In this document: one piece after another, positions 1 through 9,258 of the stretch | Layout: the number at the start of each line of letters is the position of its first letter | Numbering within the stretch: the stretch's first letter is position 1 | Origin: Lichenicola sp964247725 | GTDB lineage: Bacteria > Pseudomonadota > Alphaproteobacteria > Acetobacterales > Acetobacteraceae | Assembly: GCA_964247725.1 (NCBI GenBank) | Contig: CAXTVM010000002.1 | Location: 1 to 64,000 of the forward strand | Length of the DNA stretch: 64,000 nucleotides | Direction of reading: 5' to 3' | The notes under the pieces: model-generated | What the model was told of the DNA's origin: nothing | Database searches by the model: none | Seen by the model: the letters and a program-made list of their open reading frames with translations, nothing else | Position numbers and translations under genes: made by a program

Positions 1-1
1 C

Positions 2-85
2 CCGACGGGCAAGGTCGACCTGTTCTTCGAAGGGGAGTTCACCCGGTTCGCGGACTTGGATATGGTGCATGAGGGGCGGGGATAG
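2..85 (+). CDS. C-terminal fragment of an unidentified protein (cut by window edge)
   Basis: An open frame enters from the left edge and ends at a TAG at 83-85. The 27 visible residues (including KVDLFFEGEFTRFADLD) use codons in the GC-biased way of the neighbouring genes, so this is probably the tail of a real gene. No domain can be named from so little. The next gene starts 87 bases later on the same strand. Confidence 0.4.
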   Translation, partial: PTGKVDLFFEGEFTRFADLDMVHEGRG

Positions 86-172
86 GACCTTTGGCGTGAT
101 GTCTGACAATTGAAGTTCAAGCCGCCGTCGCAGTGTTCTTCTGCTTATTAAGATATTGAGATCGATACCATC

Positions 173-916
173 ATGCATGCAGTGATGACAGCCAATCATG
201 TGGATGCGCTTAAGAAAAAGAGGGTTTTCTTTACGCAGGATGGACATAATCGGTTTGGACACGATCAGACTGTTGTATTTGAAGAAGATACGGCCATAGA
301 ACCGTATTCGGCAACGTTGAACGGTGTCGAGTTGTCGACGATCGGCGCCTTCAGCTACTCGTCCAGCAGCCTGCCCGCCTCGACGAAGATTGGTCGATAT
401 TGTTCGATCGCTTGGAACGTCCGGGTGATGGCACACAATCACCACACCCACTTCGTCACGACCTCATCGCTGTCATACGATCCTCATTTTATTATTTTTA
501 ATCAATGCTTAGAAGATCACGGTGTCTCAGAAATCGCCCGCTATGGCGGACACGCGACACGTCCGAACAGAAATGATCCGCCGATCATCGAGCATGACGT
601 CTGGATTGGTCAGGATGCCCTCCTTGGGCGTGGCATCGTGCTTGGGACTGGATGCATCGTCGGAGCTGGAGCCGTCGTGACGAAGTCGGTGCCTCCTTAT
701 GCGATCGTCGGCGGCAATCCCGCCAAGCTCATTCGCTTTCGATTTGAGCAGGATCTTATAGACGGGCTGCTGGCGTCCAGATGGTGGCGATACAAGGTAT
801 CCGACCTGGCAGGAACGCGTTACGATGATCCCTCTACATTTCTCATCCAAATAAGGCAGGGCAGGGAGCACGGTATACTTCCACCATATGAACCAGAACC
901 TATCTTGATGAAATAA
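173..916 (+). CDS. CatB-type hexapeptide O-acetyltransferase
   Basis: The 247-residue protein has a left-handed beta-helix acyltransferase C-terminal half (residues about 120-195) with hexapeptide repeats such as DVWIGQDALLGRGIVLGTG and the family ending AIVGGNPAKLIR. The N-terminal part carries the helix-disrupting segment with a His-containing loop (HNHHTH) typical of xenobiotic/CatB-related acetyltransferases, where a His acts as general base. Known members move acetyl from acetyl-CoA to hydroxyls of antibiotics or, more often, of surface sugars. Here the neighbouring glycosyltransferases argue for polysaccharide O-acetylation in the cytoplasm (inference). Start alternatives are ATG at 173 and 185. 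The gene and its flanks are visibly richer in A+T than the rest of the window, hinting at later acquisition. Confidence 0.82.
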   Translation: MHAVMTANHVDALKKKRVFFTQDGHNRFGHDQTVVFEEDTAIEPYSATLNGVELSTIGAFSYSSSSLPASTKIGRYCSIAWNVRVMAHNHHTHFVTTSSLSYDPHFIIFNQCLEDHGVSEIARYGGHATRPNRNDPPIIEHDVWIGQDALLGRGIVLGTGCIVGAGAVVTKSVPPYAIVGGNPAKLIRFRFEQDLIDGLLASRWWRYKVSDLAGTRYDDPSTFLIQIRQGREHGILPPYEPEPILMK

Positions 917-1116
917 TTCTTCCGAACCGCTTGAGTAATGCGGAGGCGGATGCAAAGCATAGTTGTCTTCCATTCAAGCTTTGAGCAATGCCACAGAAAA
1001 CTCGACCCTGCACATCTAGGTTATGCTATACCATCCTAACTACCTGATCCAGGTCGTCATGTCCCATTTCCTGTGGTAGAGTCTAAATTGACCTGATCGG
1101 TTGGTGATGTAATCAA

Positions 1117-2175
1117 ATGTCAGACGACACTGATCCTGATATCGAGACGCTTCGCCGGGAAGGCGTGTTGACATTCAATCACAAAAACTTATCCGAGAGC
1201 AGGAAATCATTCGAGAGTGTATTGTCAAGGTCACCTGATGATCCGATCTCACTACTTCACCTCAGTCTGATCCTCCAGGCGGGCAACGAGCCGACCAAGG
1301 CGCTCGATCTGCTCAAGCGGTCGGCGGCACTCGATCCATCCTATGCGGTGGCCAAGGGAAGCGGCGTCTACCTGTCTCGTCGTCTTCGGGTTCGGGAAGG
1401 TGCGGCCTTCGAGGACGGTTGGATCAGCTTCCTGGACGTGGCCCTCCTGTCCGGGATCCTGCCCCAGCCCGACCTTGCGACGCTGGCGACACTTCCGCCC
1501 AACCCGGATGACGGCACGGCGATCCCCCGGCGCATCCTCCAGTTCTGGGACAAGCCGCAGCCGCCCGGCGAGGTCGCCATGCTGATGGAGCGGTGCAAGG
1601 ACTCCAACCCGGATTACGAACACGCCCTCTTCTGCGATGCGGACGCCGAGGATTTCATCGCGACCCACTACGGCGTTCGCCACGTCGACGTCTACCGGGG
1701 ATGCTTCCATGTCTCGGCGAAGGCCGACTTCTTTCGTCTGGCCTACCTGTACAAGCTGGGTGGATTCTACGTCGATGCGGACGAGGTCTGTGACAAGTCC
1801 CTGAACCCGATGTTCCAGACCGGCGGCATCACCGAGATCTACTCGTTCAGCCGGGGTCTGCCGAGCTGCGTGAACAACTGGTTCATCGGCACCGTCAGCG
1901 GCACAAGGATCGTCGAGCGAGCGCTCGATCACTGCATCCAGAACATCGAGAGCACGCTGCGCCACGGACGCAAGAGCGGCGTCTGGGTGCTGACCGGACC
2001 TGGAGCATTGACGTTCGCGATCCTCGACATCTTCTGTGACCCGCTGGAATATATGAAGTCAGGCAACCCTTTTCGGAACTTCGTGCTGCTCGACGAGCCG
2101 GAGTATCGTAAGCTGTTCTCGGCTCCCCCTATGGAATACAAGTCGAGCCAGGCTGGGAACTGGCGGCTGATCTAG
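1117..2175 (+). CDS. TPR-containing glycosyltransferase with DXD sugar-binding region
   Basis: The 352-residue protein begins with two to three TPR-like helices (residues about 10-75). From about 135 it has the Gly_transf_sug (GT32-like) pattern: IPRRILQFWDKPQPPGEVAML, then KADFFRLAYLYKLGGFYVDAD, where the DAD is the metal/nucleotide-sugar binding DXD motif. Such enzymes add a sugar from a nucleotide donor to a glycan or lipid-linked acceptor; donor and acceptor cannot be read from sequence. It lies between an acetyltransferase and an exported beta-helix protein on the same strand, 28 bases before the latter. The role in capsule or exopolysaccharide assembly is inferred. Confidence 0.8.
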   Translation: MSDDTDPDIETLRREGVLTFNHKNLSESRKSFESVLSRSPDDPISLLHLSLILQAGNEPTKALDLLKRSAALDPSYAVAKGSGVYLSRRLRVREGAAFEDGWISFLDVALLSGILPQPDLATLATLPPNPDDGTAIPRRILQFWDKPQPPGEVAMLMERCKDSNPDYEHALFCDADAEDFIATHYGVRHVDVYRGCFHVSAKADFFRLAYLYKLGGFYVDADEVCDKSLNPMFQTGGITEIYSFSRGLPSCVNNWFIGTVSGTRIVERALDHCIQNIESTLRHGRKSGVWVLTGPGALTFAILDIFCDPLEYMKSGNPFRNFVLLDEPEYRKLFSAPPMEYKSSQAGNWRLI

Positions 2176-2203
2176 ACGATCCGACGGATGGCGAAGCAGG
2201 GTC

Positions 2204-4114
2204 ATGCCGATGACGGCGGTCATGAAGGCTTTGTGGCTCCGGACCGCGTTCGCGATGTCGGTCATGCTGTCGCTTCGAGCTGGACCACCGGCCCTCGCTG
2301 GCGGCGCCGGTGCGGTGAACGTCCGTGACTTCGGTGCGCTTGGAACCGTCGTCTCGCGGCCGCTCGCCGCCGCCGCGGCGTCCGGGAGCCATGTGATGAG
2401 GTTCGCGGCAGCGCCTCCGGTGCAGGTGGGCGAGCTGGTGACCGGCATGAACGTGCCGCCAAATGACAGGGTGGTGGCATCGGCGGCGGACGGCGTGACG
2501 CTGTCGATCGGGCTGGCCGCCGCCGACGAGGTCGGCACGGTTGTGGATTTCTGTCCGCATGACGACAGTCCCGCCTTTCTGGCGGCAGAAGCGGCGCTGC
2601 CGACCGGCGGCGTCGTCGACGTGCCGAGCGGCCGCTACTACCTGGGCCGGGCGATCCCGGAGACCGCCGGCATCACCTATCGTCTGGACGCGGCGACGGC
2701 CGCCTTCGGCAGCGCCGGGATCCCGAACTTCACCGACCAGAGCCAGGTTCAGGGCCTGATCGCGGATGCCGTCTCACGGCAGTTCGCATCCAGCATGCAG
2801 GAAAACCTGCAGTTCCTCTCGGCCTACGCCGTGCCCACCGGCTCGCACGTCTCCTACCAGAAGAACGTGCAGTCGATCCGGCTGACTGACTCCGACCCCT
2901 ACACGCGCTGGACCGATGCGGGCGGCATCGCGCACGCCGCCAGCCACGACCTGGTCGGGCAATTCATCATCGCCGAGATGCCGCCCTCGAACTTCGCCGG
3001 CGGCCTCTGGGACACGAACTGGGTGCTCGGCCTCGATGCGGGATCGCAGGGTGGGGCGATCCTGCAGGAGGCGCAGATCATCAACCGGCGGTCGGTGGCG
3101 GTCACCGAGCTGGACGACCTCGATCCCGTCAGCGGCTACGACTGGATCTTCGACGGCACCGTGCGCGATGCCTACGGCCTCCTGCTGCAGGGCAACGTCG
3201 CCGGCGGCGGCCCCGGACTGGAGAGCGGCATCCTGTTCCGTCGCGGCGCCATCCGCGCTGCCATCCTCGCCAATCGGACCGCGGCCTATGCGGGTCCGGA
3301 TGGACACGTCGGGCGCCATCTCGACAACTTCCACGTCATGGAAGACGGCAGCCTGTTCGCGCAACGCCTGCATGTCGGCGGCGGCGACAGCACCGGCAGT
3401 GCCGCCGGCGAGATCCTGCCCGGAGCCGGCCTGTCGGTCGACGCGACCGGGGCGGTGGTGGCGCCCACCGTCACCGCCGGGCAGACGCTCAACGCGGTCG
3501 GCTTCTCGGTGACCGGGAACGCCAACGGCGCCATCGCCCTCGGCAGCAAGACCGCGGCGCTGACACCGCTGGTGGACTTCAACTCAGGCGCGGCCAGCTC
3601 GTGTCGCATCCTGGGCGACGTCGGCAGCAACCTGGATTTCCTCTGCCAGGACGCTGCCAGCGGCCGCCTGATCGACGACCTCATCCTCTATCCGGCGGGA
3701 GCTGCGTTCCAGGTCGCCGCCGCGTTTCCCTCGATCACGGTGGGTGGGATGAGGGGTGTCGCCGGCGGTGCCAGGATCAGCGGCGGCCTCGCCACCGACA
3801 GCGTGACGACGGGCAGCCTGCAGGCACGAGGCGGCATCGTGACGGCGGAGGCCGCCCTGCGGCGTCTGCGGGCAGGCGATTGCGGCACCACCATCCGCGA
3901 CACCGGTGCGTCCCGGCATGCCTACCTGGTGCCGATCGGGCTGCCGGTGGGATGTCGGGTCGAGGTGCTGCAGGAGGGGCAGGGTGCGGTGACCATCGCA
4001 CCCGAGCCCGGCGAGGTCATGGAAGCATACGGGCCGGCGGCGACGACCGCCGGCCGGCACGCCTATCTACAGATCATCGTCGATACGCCCGCCACCTTCA
4101 ACGTCCACTCGTAG
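2204..4114 (+). CDS. Exported pectate-lyase-like (right-handed beta-helix) protein
   Basis: A 636-residue protein with a likely N-terminal signal sequence (hydrophobic stretch to about residue 33 ending in ALAGG). It is followed directly by VNVRDFGALG, the signature opening of the pectate lyase/GH28-type beta-helix superfamily (Pectate_lyase_3). The remainder is rich in Gly, Ala, Ser and Thr with repeated beta-strand-like segments. Family members bind or cleave acidic polysaccharides or serve as tail-spike-like glycan-binding proteins. The catalytic residues cannot be assigned here, so lyase activity is not claimed. Its 3' end overlaps the convergent GT61 gene by 17 bases. The context suggests secreted handling of the polysaccharide made by this cluster (inference). 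Confidence 0.65.
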   Translation: MPMTAVMKALWLRTAFAMSVMLSLRAGPPALAGGAGAVNVRDFGALGTVVSRPLAAAAASGSHVMRFAAAPPVQVGELVTGMNVPPNDRVVASAADGVTLSIGLAAADEVGTVVDFCPHDDSPAFLAAEAALPTGGVVDVPSGRYYLGRAIPETAGITYRLDAATAAFGSAGIPNFTDQSQVQGLIADAVSRQFASSMQENLQFLSAYAVPTGSHVSYQKNVQSIRLTDSDPYTRWTDAGGIAHAASHDLVGQFIIAEMPPSNFAGGLWDTNWVLGLDAGSQGGAILQEAQIINRRSVAVTELDDLDPVSGYDWIFDGTVRDAYGLLLQGNVAGGGPGLESGILFRRGAIRAAILANRTAAYAGPDGHVGRHLDNFHVMEDGSLFAQRLHVGGGDSTGSAAGEILPGAGLSVDATGAVVAPTVTAGQTLNAVGFSVTGNANGAIALGSKTAALTPLVDFNSGAASSCRILGDVGSNLDFLCQDAASGRLIDDLILYPAGAAFQVAAAFPSITVGGMRGVAGGARISGGLATDSVTTGSLQARGGIVTAEAALRRLRAGDCGTTIRDTGASRHAYLVPIGLPVGCRVEVLQEGQGAVTIAPEPGEVMEAYGPAATTAGRHAYLQIIVDTPATFNVHS

Positions 4115-5192
4115 GGGCGTAGTCGGCGAGCAGCGGCAACAGCAGCGCGAGATCCTGTTCGGCGGCCGAGAAGCGTTGCGCCCCCGCCGCGATCTCGGTC
4201 TCGCAGAACACGTAGCCGACATCCTGGCCGAGCGCTTCGCAGAGCCCGGATTGCAGGAAGCCGGGATGTCCCTCGGTGCCCCGGAAGTTGACCACGAAGC
4301 TGCCTCCTGCACAGAAGATGGAGTTGTGCAGGCCGGACCCATACTCGCCGACGATGATCCGCGCCTGCGCAAACAGCTGGATCTGATCGTCGATCGCCAG
4401 CTCTTCTGGACATACGATCTCGAAGCCGGCTGCCTGCATGCGTTGCTCGACGATGTCGGCATTGGTCATGGACCGGCTGCCGTTTCCCCATTGTCGCCGG
4501 GAGATGAGGAGATGCCGGGTCGGCGTGACCGTTGGCGTGCCGATGATCGTCGTCTTGAACGCCGTCGCGGCTGCGGCCATCAACGGACTGGCGCGGCCGT
4601 TGCCGCGAAACGCGGTCGGGATGAGGGCCCGCGCGATCCGGCAGGTTTCCGTCACGGCATCATAGGTTCTGATCTGCGCGTCGGCGATGCCGAGCAGCGA
4701 AAGCCACTTCCGGCTGAACGCCATGATGTTGTGCGGCAACAGGTAGGTCAGGCGGCCGAGATCCAGGCCCAGATGGGTCAGGATATGCAGGCGAGGCAGG
4801 AAGTCGATCAGCCAGTGACCATACATCTGGTAGGCCGGCCCGCAGAGCAGGACGACCTCCTGGTCGATGTCCGTCATCCGCTCCGAGCTCCGGCTGGTGT
4901 CTGCCTGCTCAATTGATTGCGGATGGATGCCGTTCTGCTCGATGCACAAGATGCGGCCGTCCTGGACCAGAACCCGATCCGCCTGCAGCATCAGCTTGTC
5001 GATGCGGTAGAGACCCACGGCGGGCGCCTGACGATCGCCGTAATGCCATTCGCCGAACGAGCGCGGCACCGGTCCTAGCAGCAGGCGTGGCGACGTCCGC
5101 AGGTGCCTCTGCACCGGTGCGGCCTGCTCGTAGCTGATTCCGGGACGGCCTTCGCGGAGCGCATCGGCGGCGTAGAGGTACTGGCTGTTCAT
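4098..5192 (-). CDS. GT61-family glycosyltransferase
   Basis: A 364-residue protein matching the DUF563/GT61 pattern: a central YGHWLIDFLPRLHIL (the H/D-containing core of this family), then TRHLLISRRQWGNGSRSMTN and the C-terminal EYGSGLHNSIFCAGGSFVVN, which resembles the conserved G-x-G-x-x-x-N/H donor-binding region. Eukaryotic GT61 enzymes transfer xylose or GlcNAc; bacterial members occur in capsule and exopolysaccharide clusters. The nearby ugd-uxs pair makes UDP-xylose, so xylosyl transfer is an attractive but unproven guess. It is transcribed towards the pectate-lyase-like gene. A 175-bp repeat element lies between its start and the next gene. Confidence 0.8.
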   Translation of the reverse strand: MNSQYLYAADALREGRPGISYEQAAPVQRHLRTSPRLLLGPVPRSFGEWHYGDRQAPAVGLYRIDKLMLQADRVLVQDGRILCIEQNGIHPQSIEQADTSRSSERMTDIDQEVVLLCGPAYQMYGHWLIDFLPRLHILTHLGLDLGRLTYLLPHNIMAFSRKWLSLLGIADAQIRTYDAVTETCRIARALIPTAFRGNGRASPLMAAAATAFKTTIIGTPTVTPTRHLLISRRQWGNGSRSMTNADIVEQRMQAAGFEIVCPEELAIDDQIQLFAQARIIVGEYGSGLHNSIFCAGGSFVVNFRGTEGHPGFLQSGLCEALGQDVGYVFCETEIAAGAQRFSAAEQDLALLLPLLADYAPTSGR

Positions 5193-5276
5193 CGCGGATC
5201 CGGGATCATGCCGTCTCCAGGCTCATATCGCACCTCCGCCGCCTGTGCGAGCACGGGGCCGTCGGCGCGGCGTTTG

Positions 5277-5451
5277 AAGGCCAGGGGCTTTGCCCCTGGA
5301 CCCCACTGGGGCCGCGGGCCCCAGGCCTCGATTCGTTGAGGGCCTACTTCCACGCACGGACGATCTTCTTATGGATCGGGGTTTGGGGCCGTCACGCGAC
5401 AGCGTGCTGCGCACGACGGCCCCAACGGGTTTAGGGCAGAGCCCTGGCCTT
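5277..5451 (+). repeat. Palindromic dispersed element, long form (copy 1)
   Basis: A 175-bp element bounded by inverted ends (AAGGCCAGGGGCTTTGCCCC and GGGCAGAGCCCTGGCCTT). Inside are two further palindromes, TGGGGCCGCGGGCCCCA and a GGCCGTC...GACGGCC stem with GCACGC-type core. Read in reverse, the element at 28691-28865 has the same length and the same order of parts, including the unique middle section, so these are two copies of one unit. This is the only copy that does not directly follow the stop codon of a recognised gene. Confidence 0.85.
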
Positions 5452-5478
5452 ACGATGGCCCTGTGATAGCTTCCGCCC

Positions 5479-6834
5479 ATGGGAGAGGGTGCGGCCTTAC
5501 AGTCAGACCGTCAGCACGCCGTGATGGGCGACCCGAATGCTGCTCGGACCTTGCCCGCGGACGCGGAGGGATGGCTGAACCGCGCCCTGGAGCTCGAGCG
5601 GGACGGCCACCCGGCCGCATCGCTCGAGGCGTGCAGGCGGGCGATCGCGCTCTGGCCCGACATCGCCCCCGCCTACGGACTGCAGTTGCGGCTGGTCCAG
5701 CAGCAAGACGATCCGCACGCCCACATCGGGGCGTTGCGCGCCTTGCTGACGACGTGGCCGGATGACCCGATGCTGAACAGCAGGCTTGGCGCGGCGCTGT
5801 CGCGGGAAGGACAGTTCGCGGCGGCGTTACCGTTCCTGCGCAAGGCGGCGCCAATCCTGCAGCATGAGAACGATACACTCTGGAACTACACGACGGCCTT
5901 GGCCGCCAGCGGCGGGTATCACGAGTTGCTGGCTGCCGAGCCGCTGCTCGACCGTCTCGCCGAAGGCTATGCTGGTGTCTACCCGCCCTTCGCCCACCTT
6001 GCCGCCGCCAAGCTGTCGCTGGCCTGCGATCGTGAGGCGGCCGTCGCTGCGGTGGCCAAACAGGAGAGTTCGTCGGCGTGGCTCAGGACCGAGACCGTCC
6101 TCGGGCGGATCGGCAAGGCGATCGCGACCCGGGAGCCGTTCACCCTGCTGCGGCTGGATTACGCTCTGGCTCGGTACTGCTGCTCCATCAGCCCGTCCGC
6201 CCACCGTATGCTGCGTCCGCAAGAGCTCTCGGCCGTCCTCGACAGCGTGTGGGAAAGCTGGTTCGGCGCTCCGGCGGAGAACCTTGGCGTCCTGTTCCTC
6301 TCCAGGCTTGAGCTTCTGTTCATCGATGCCATCCGGAGTGCGGATGTGATCGGCCTGCCGGGAGCGGAGCAACTGCGGGGGGAGCACTACCATTTCGGCT
6401 TCCTGGCCGAGATGTGGAAATCGTTGTCTAGCCAGAACAGGCAGGCTTTCGCCGATCATCAGATCGCCAGCCTGATGCACGAGAGCGTGCCGTTCCTGCG
6501 GCCGCTGCTGAGCGGCTTGCCGTTCCTGGGCATCATCGGCCCGCACCCGACGCTGGCGACACGGCTCGGCCATTTCTGCGGCGTCGGCGAGATGCGGGCC
6601 ATCATGGTGCCGAACGAAGCCTCGAGGTCCTTGTCCGACGGTCCGCCGATGGCTGGCTTCCTGCCGGAGCGCCACCAGAAGGTCCTGGACGAGATCGCGG
6701 TGCCGTTCCCGGGTGCGGTGTTCCTGGTCTCGGCGCCCGGTCCCCTCGGGATCGCCTATTGCGGACGGATCAAGGCGCTGGGCGGGATCGGCGTCGATAT
6801 CGGTGCGCTGGCCGACGGTTGGGCGACCCAGTAA
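5479..6834 (+). CDS. TPR protein with GT-D-like C-terminal domain
   Basis: The 451-residue protein has N-terminal TPR-type helical repeats (residues about 25-150, e.g. AEGWLNRALELERDGHPAA). The C-terminal third ends with a pattern like the GT-D/DUF1792 glycosyltransferase fold: GIIGPHPTLATRLGHF, then FLVSAPGPLGIAYCGRIKAL followed by GGIGVDIGALADGW. The final GG-I-x-D-I-G motif is typical of that fold. Known GT-D enzymes extend protein-linked glycans in Gram-positives; the role in this organism is unknown. It could modify a surface protein or polysaccharide. It ends 8 bases from the convergent ugd gene. Two ATG starts are possible (5479 and 5524); the first is given. Confidence 0.55.
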   Translation: MGEGAALQSDRQHAVMGDPNAARTLPADAEGWLNRALELERDGHPAASLEACRRAIALWPDIAPAYGLQLRLVQQQDDPHAHIGALRALLTTWPDDPMLNSRLGAALSREGQFAAALPFLRKAAPILQHENDTLWNYTTALAASGGYHELLAAEPLLDRLAEGYAGVYPPFAHLAAAKLSLACDREAAVAAVAKQESSSAWLRTETVLGRIGKAIATREPFTLLRLDYALARYCCSISPSAHRMLRPQELSAVLDSVWESWFGAPAENLGVLFLSRLELLFIDAIRSADVIGLPGAEQLRGEHYHFGFLAEMWKSLSSQNRQAFADHQIASLMHESVPFLRPLLSGLPFLGIIGPHPTLATRLGHFCGVGEMRAIMVPNEASRSLSDGPPMAGFLPERHQKVLDEIAVPFPGAVFLVSAPGPLGIAYCGRIKALGGIGVDIGALADGWATQ

Positions 6835-6842
6835 ACCAGCCC

Positions 6843-8225
6843 TTAAGCCGGCGCGGCATAGTCGGTGCCGGTCCGGCCAAGCGGTTCACGCCGCCTCGGT
6901 GACGGCCGCCCGATCGAGCTGTAAGTCATCCCCGCCGCCTGCATGGCTGCCGGGTCGTAGATGTTGCGCAGGTCGATCACCACCCGGCCGCGCATCAGCG
7001 CGCGCAGCCGGGCGGGCGAAAGTGCCCGGAACTCGTTCCACTCGGTCAGCACCAGCAGCACGTCGGCGCCGGTGGCAGCATCGAGCGCATCCTTGGCATA
7101 GCTGACCCCGGCGGCCGGCAGATGCGGCCGCGCGCTGTCCAGGCCGGCCGGGTCGAAGGCGCGCACCTCGGCGCCGTTCTCGACCAGCCGGTGGATGATG
7201 GGGATCGACGGTGCGTCGCGCATGTCGTCCGTGCCGGGCTTGAAGGTGAGCCCCAGCACCGCCACCCGCTTGCCGCGCACGGCTCCGCCGCAGGCCGACA
7301 TGATGCGGGCCCCCATGCTGGCCTTGCGCGCCTCGTTGACCTGCACGGTCGCCTCCACCAGCCGCGACGAGGCCCCGGCCTCCTGCGCGATCCGCATCAG
7401 CGCCAGCGTGTCCTTGGGAAAGCACGAGCCGCCGTAGCCGGGGCCGGCATGCAGGAACTTTGCGCCGATCCGGCGGTCGAGCCCGATGCCGCGCGCCAGC
7501 TCGTGCACGTCGGCGCCGACCCGCTCGCAAAGGTCGGCCATCTCGTTGATGAAGCTGATCTTCATCGCCAGGAAGGAGTTTGCGGCGTACTTGATGAGCT
7601 CGGCACTTTCGAGGCTGGTGAACAGGATCGGCGCCTCGATCAGGTAGAGCGGGCGATACAGACGGCGCATGACCTCCTGCGCCCGCGCGGCGCCGGGCGC
7701 CTCTGCGTCGGTGCCGATCACCACCCGGTCCGGGCGCATGAAGTCGCCGATCGCCGAGCCCTCGCGCAGGAACTCGGGGTTCGAGGCGACGTCGAAGTCG
7801 AGCTCCGGGCGCAGCCGCGACACCAGCTCGGCGATGCGCCGGCCGGTGCCGACCGGCACGGTCGACTTGGTCACGATCACCGCGTGCCCGGTCATGGCGC
7901 GCGCCACCTGCTCGGCGGCGGCGAACACGTAGGTGAGATCGGCATGGCCGTCGCCGTTGCGGGGCGGCGTGCCGACCGCGATGAAGACCGCCTCCGCCCC
8001 GGCCACCGCCTGCCCGACGTCGCTGCCGAACGACAACCGGCCGGCGGCGGTGTTGCCGGCCACCAGCGCGTCGAGCCCGGGCTCGTAGATTGGGATCCGG
8101 CTGGCCCGCAGCGCCGCCAGCCGCCCGGCGTGCGCCTCCACCACCGCGACCTCGATGCCGAATTCGGCGAAGCAGGCCGCCGACACCAGCCCGACATAGC
8201 CGCCGCCGATCATCGCGATGCGCAT
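6843..8225 (-). CDS. ugd: UDP-glucose 6-dehydrogenase
   Basis: A 460-residue enzyme that oxidises UDP-glucose to UDP-glucuronate with two NAD+ in the cytoplasm. The N-terminal Rossmann motif is GGGYVGLVSAACFAEFG, the catalytic cysteine sits in GPGYGGSCFPKDT, and the C-terminal UDP-binding domain carries GLTFKPGTDDMRDAPSI. Length is normal for the bacterial family. It is 40 bases downstream of uxs on the same strand, so the two probably form an operon converting UDP-glucose to UDP-glucuronate and then UDP-xylose. The product would feed the glycosyltransferases to the left. Confidence 0.96.
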   Translation of the reverse strand: MRIAMIGGGYVGLVSAACFAEFGIEVAVVEAHAGRLAALRASRIPIYEPGLDALVAGNTAAGRLSFGSDVGQAVAGAEAVFIAVGTPPRNGDGHADLTYVFAAAEQVARAMTGHAVIVTKSTVPVGTGRRIAELVSRLRPELDFDVASNPEFLREGSAIGDFMRPDRVVIGTDAEAPGAARAQEVMRRLYRPLYLIEAPILFTSLESAELIKYAANSFLAMKISFINEMADLCERVGADVHELARGIGLDRRIGAKFLHAGPGYGGSCFPKDTLALMRIAQEAGASSRLVEATVQVNEARKASMGARIMSACGGAVRGKRVAVLGLTFKPGTDDMRDAPSIPIIHRLVENGAEVRAFDPAGLDSARPHLPAAGVSYAKDALDAATGADVLLVLTEWNEFRALSPARLRALMRGRVVIDLRNIYDPAAMQAAGMTYSSIGRPSPRRREPLGRTGTDYAAPA

Positions 8226-8265
8226 GGATCCGGTCCTCGATTGTTCCGTCTGCAGCCGGTCGGGA

Positions 8266-9258
8266 TCAGCCGGTGATCAGCCCGTCCGACACCGGCCTCG
8301 CCGGCTCGCCGCCTAGCAGCCGCTCGAAATAGGCGATGGTGCGCGCGAGCCCGTCCTCCAGCCCGACCTGCGGCTGCCAGCCCAGCACCCGGCGGGCGCG
8401 GCCGATGTCGGGGCAGCGCTGGGTGGGGTCGTCCTGCGGCAGCGGCCGGAACACCAGGCGGCTCCTGGACCCGGTCAGCGCCAGCACCCGCAGCGCCAGC
8501 TCGCGCACCGGCAGCTCGTGCGGGTTGCCGAGGTTGACCGGGCCGGTGACGTCGTCCTCGCTGTCCATCATCCGTACGAAGCCCTCGATCATGTCGGACA
8601 CGTAGCAGAACGCGCGGGTCTGGCTGCCGTCGCCGTAGAGGGTGATGTCATCGCCGCGCAGCGCCTGGGTGATGAAGTTGGAGACCACGCGGCCGTCGTC
8701 GGGGTGCATGCGCGGGCCGTAGGTGTTGAAGATCCGCACCACCTTGATCCTGATGCCATGCTGGCGGCGATGGTCGAAGAACAGCGTCTCGGCGCAGCGC
8801 TTGCCCTCGTCGTAGCAGGCGCGCGGCCCCAGCGGGTTGACGTTGCCGCAATAGTCCTCGGTCTGCGGATGCACGTCCGGGTCGCCGTACACCTCGCTGG
8901 TCGAGGCCTGGAACGCCCGGGCGCCGGTGCGCCGGGCGATGTCGAGCATGTGGATGGCGCCCAGCACGCTGGTCTTGATGGTCTGCACCGGGTCCTGCTG
9001 GTAATACACCGGGGATGCCGGGCAGGCCAGGTTGTAGATCTCGTCCACCTCCGCCAGCAACGGCGTGCTGACGTCGTGGCGCAGCGTCTTGAACCGCGGC
9101 GAGCCGGCCAGCGGCGCGATGTTCTCCCGGCGCCCGGTGACGTAGTTGTCGACGCAGAGCACGTCGTGCCCGTCTTCCAGCAGCCGCTCGCACAGGTGCG
9201 AGCCCAGGAATCCGGCCCCGCCGGTGACGAGCACGCGCTTGCGAACCAGGCCGGGCAT
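8266..9258 (-). CDS. uxs: UDP-glucuronate decarboxylase (UDP-xylose synthase)
   Basis: A 330-residue extended SDR enzyme. It has the NAD motif GGAGFLGSHLCERLL, the active-site STSEVYGDP and YDEGKR (Tyr-x-x-x-Lys), and the family-typical NLACPASPVYYQQDP and RIFNTYGPRMHPDDGRVVSN. Uxs oxidises and decarboxylates UDP-glucuronate to UDP-xylose. The start was placed at the ATG giving MPGLVRKRVLVTGG; the frame stays open 113 codons further upstream, but that stretch has no domain and no family counterpart. It is the first gene of an apparent uxs-ugd operon. The divergent gap to mlaE (9259-9505) should hold both promoters. Confidence 0.93.
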   Translation of the reverse strand: MPGLVRKRVLVTGGAGFLGSHLCERLLEDGHDVLCVDNYVTGRRENIAPLAGSPRFKTLRHDVSTPLLAEVDEIYNLACPASPVYYQQDPVQTIKTSVLGAIHMLDIARRTGARAFQASTSEVYGDPDVHPQTEDYCGNVNPLGPRACYDEGKRCAETLFFDHRRQHGIRIKVVRIFNTYGPRMHPDDGRVVSNFITQALRGDDITLYGDGSQTRAFCYVSDMIEGFVRMMDSEDDVTGPVNLGNPHELPVRELALRVLALTGSRSRLVFRPLPQDDPTQRCPDIGRARRVLGWQPQVGLEDGLARTIAYFERLLGGEPARPVSDGLITG

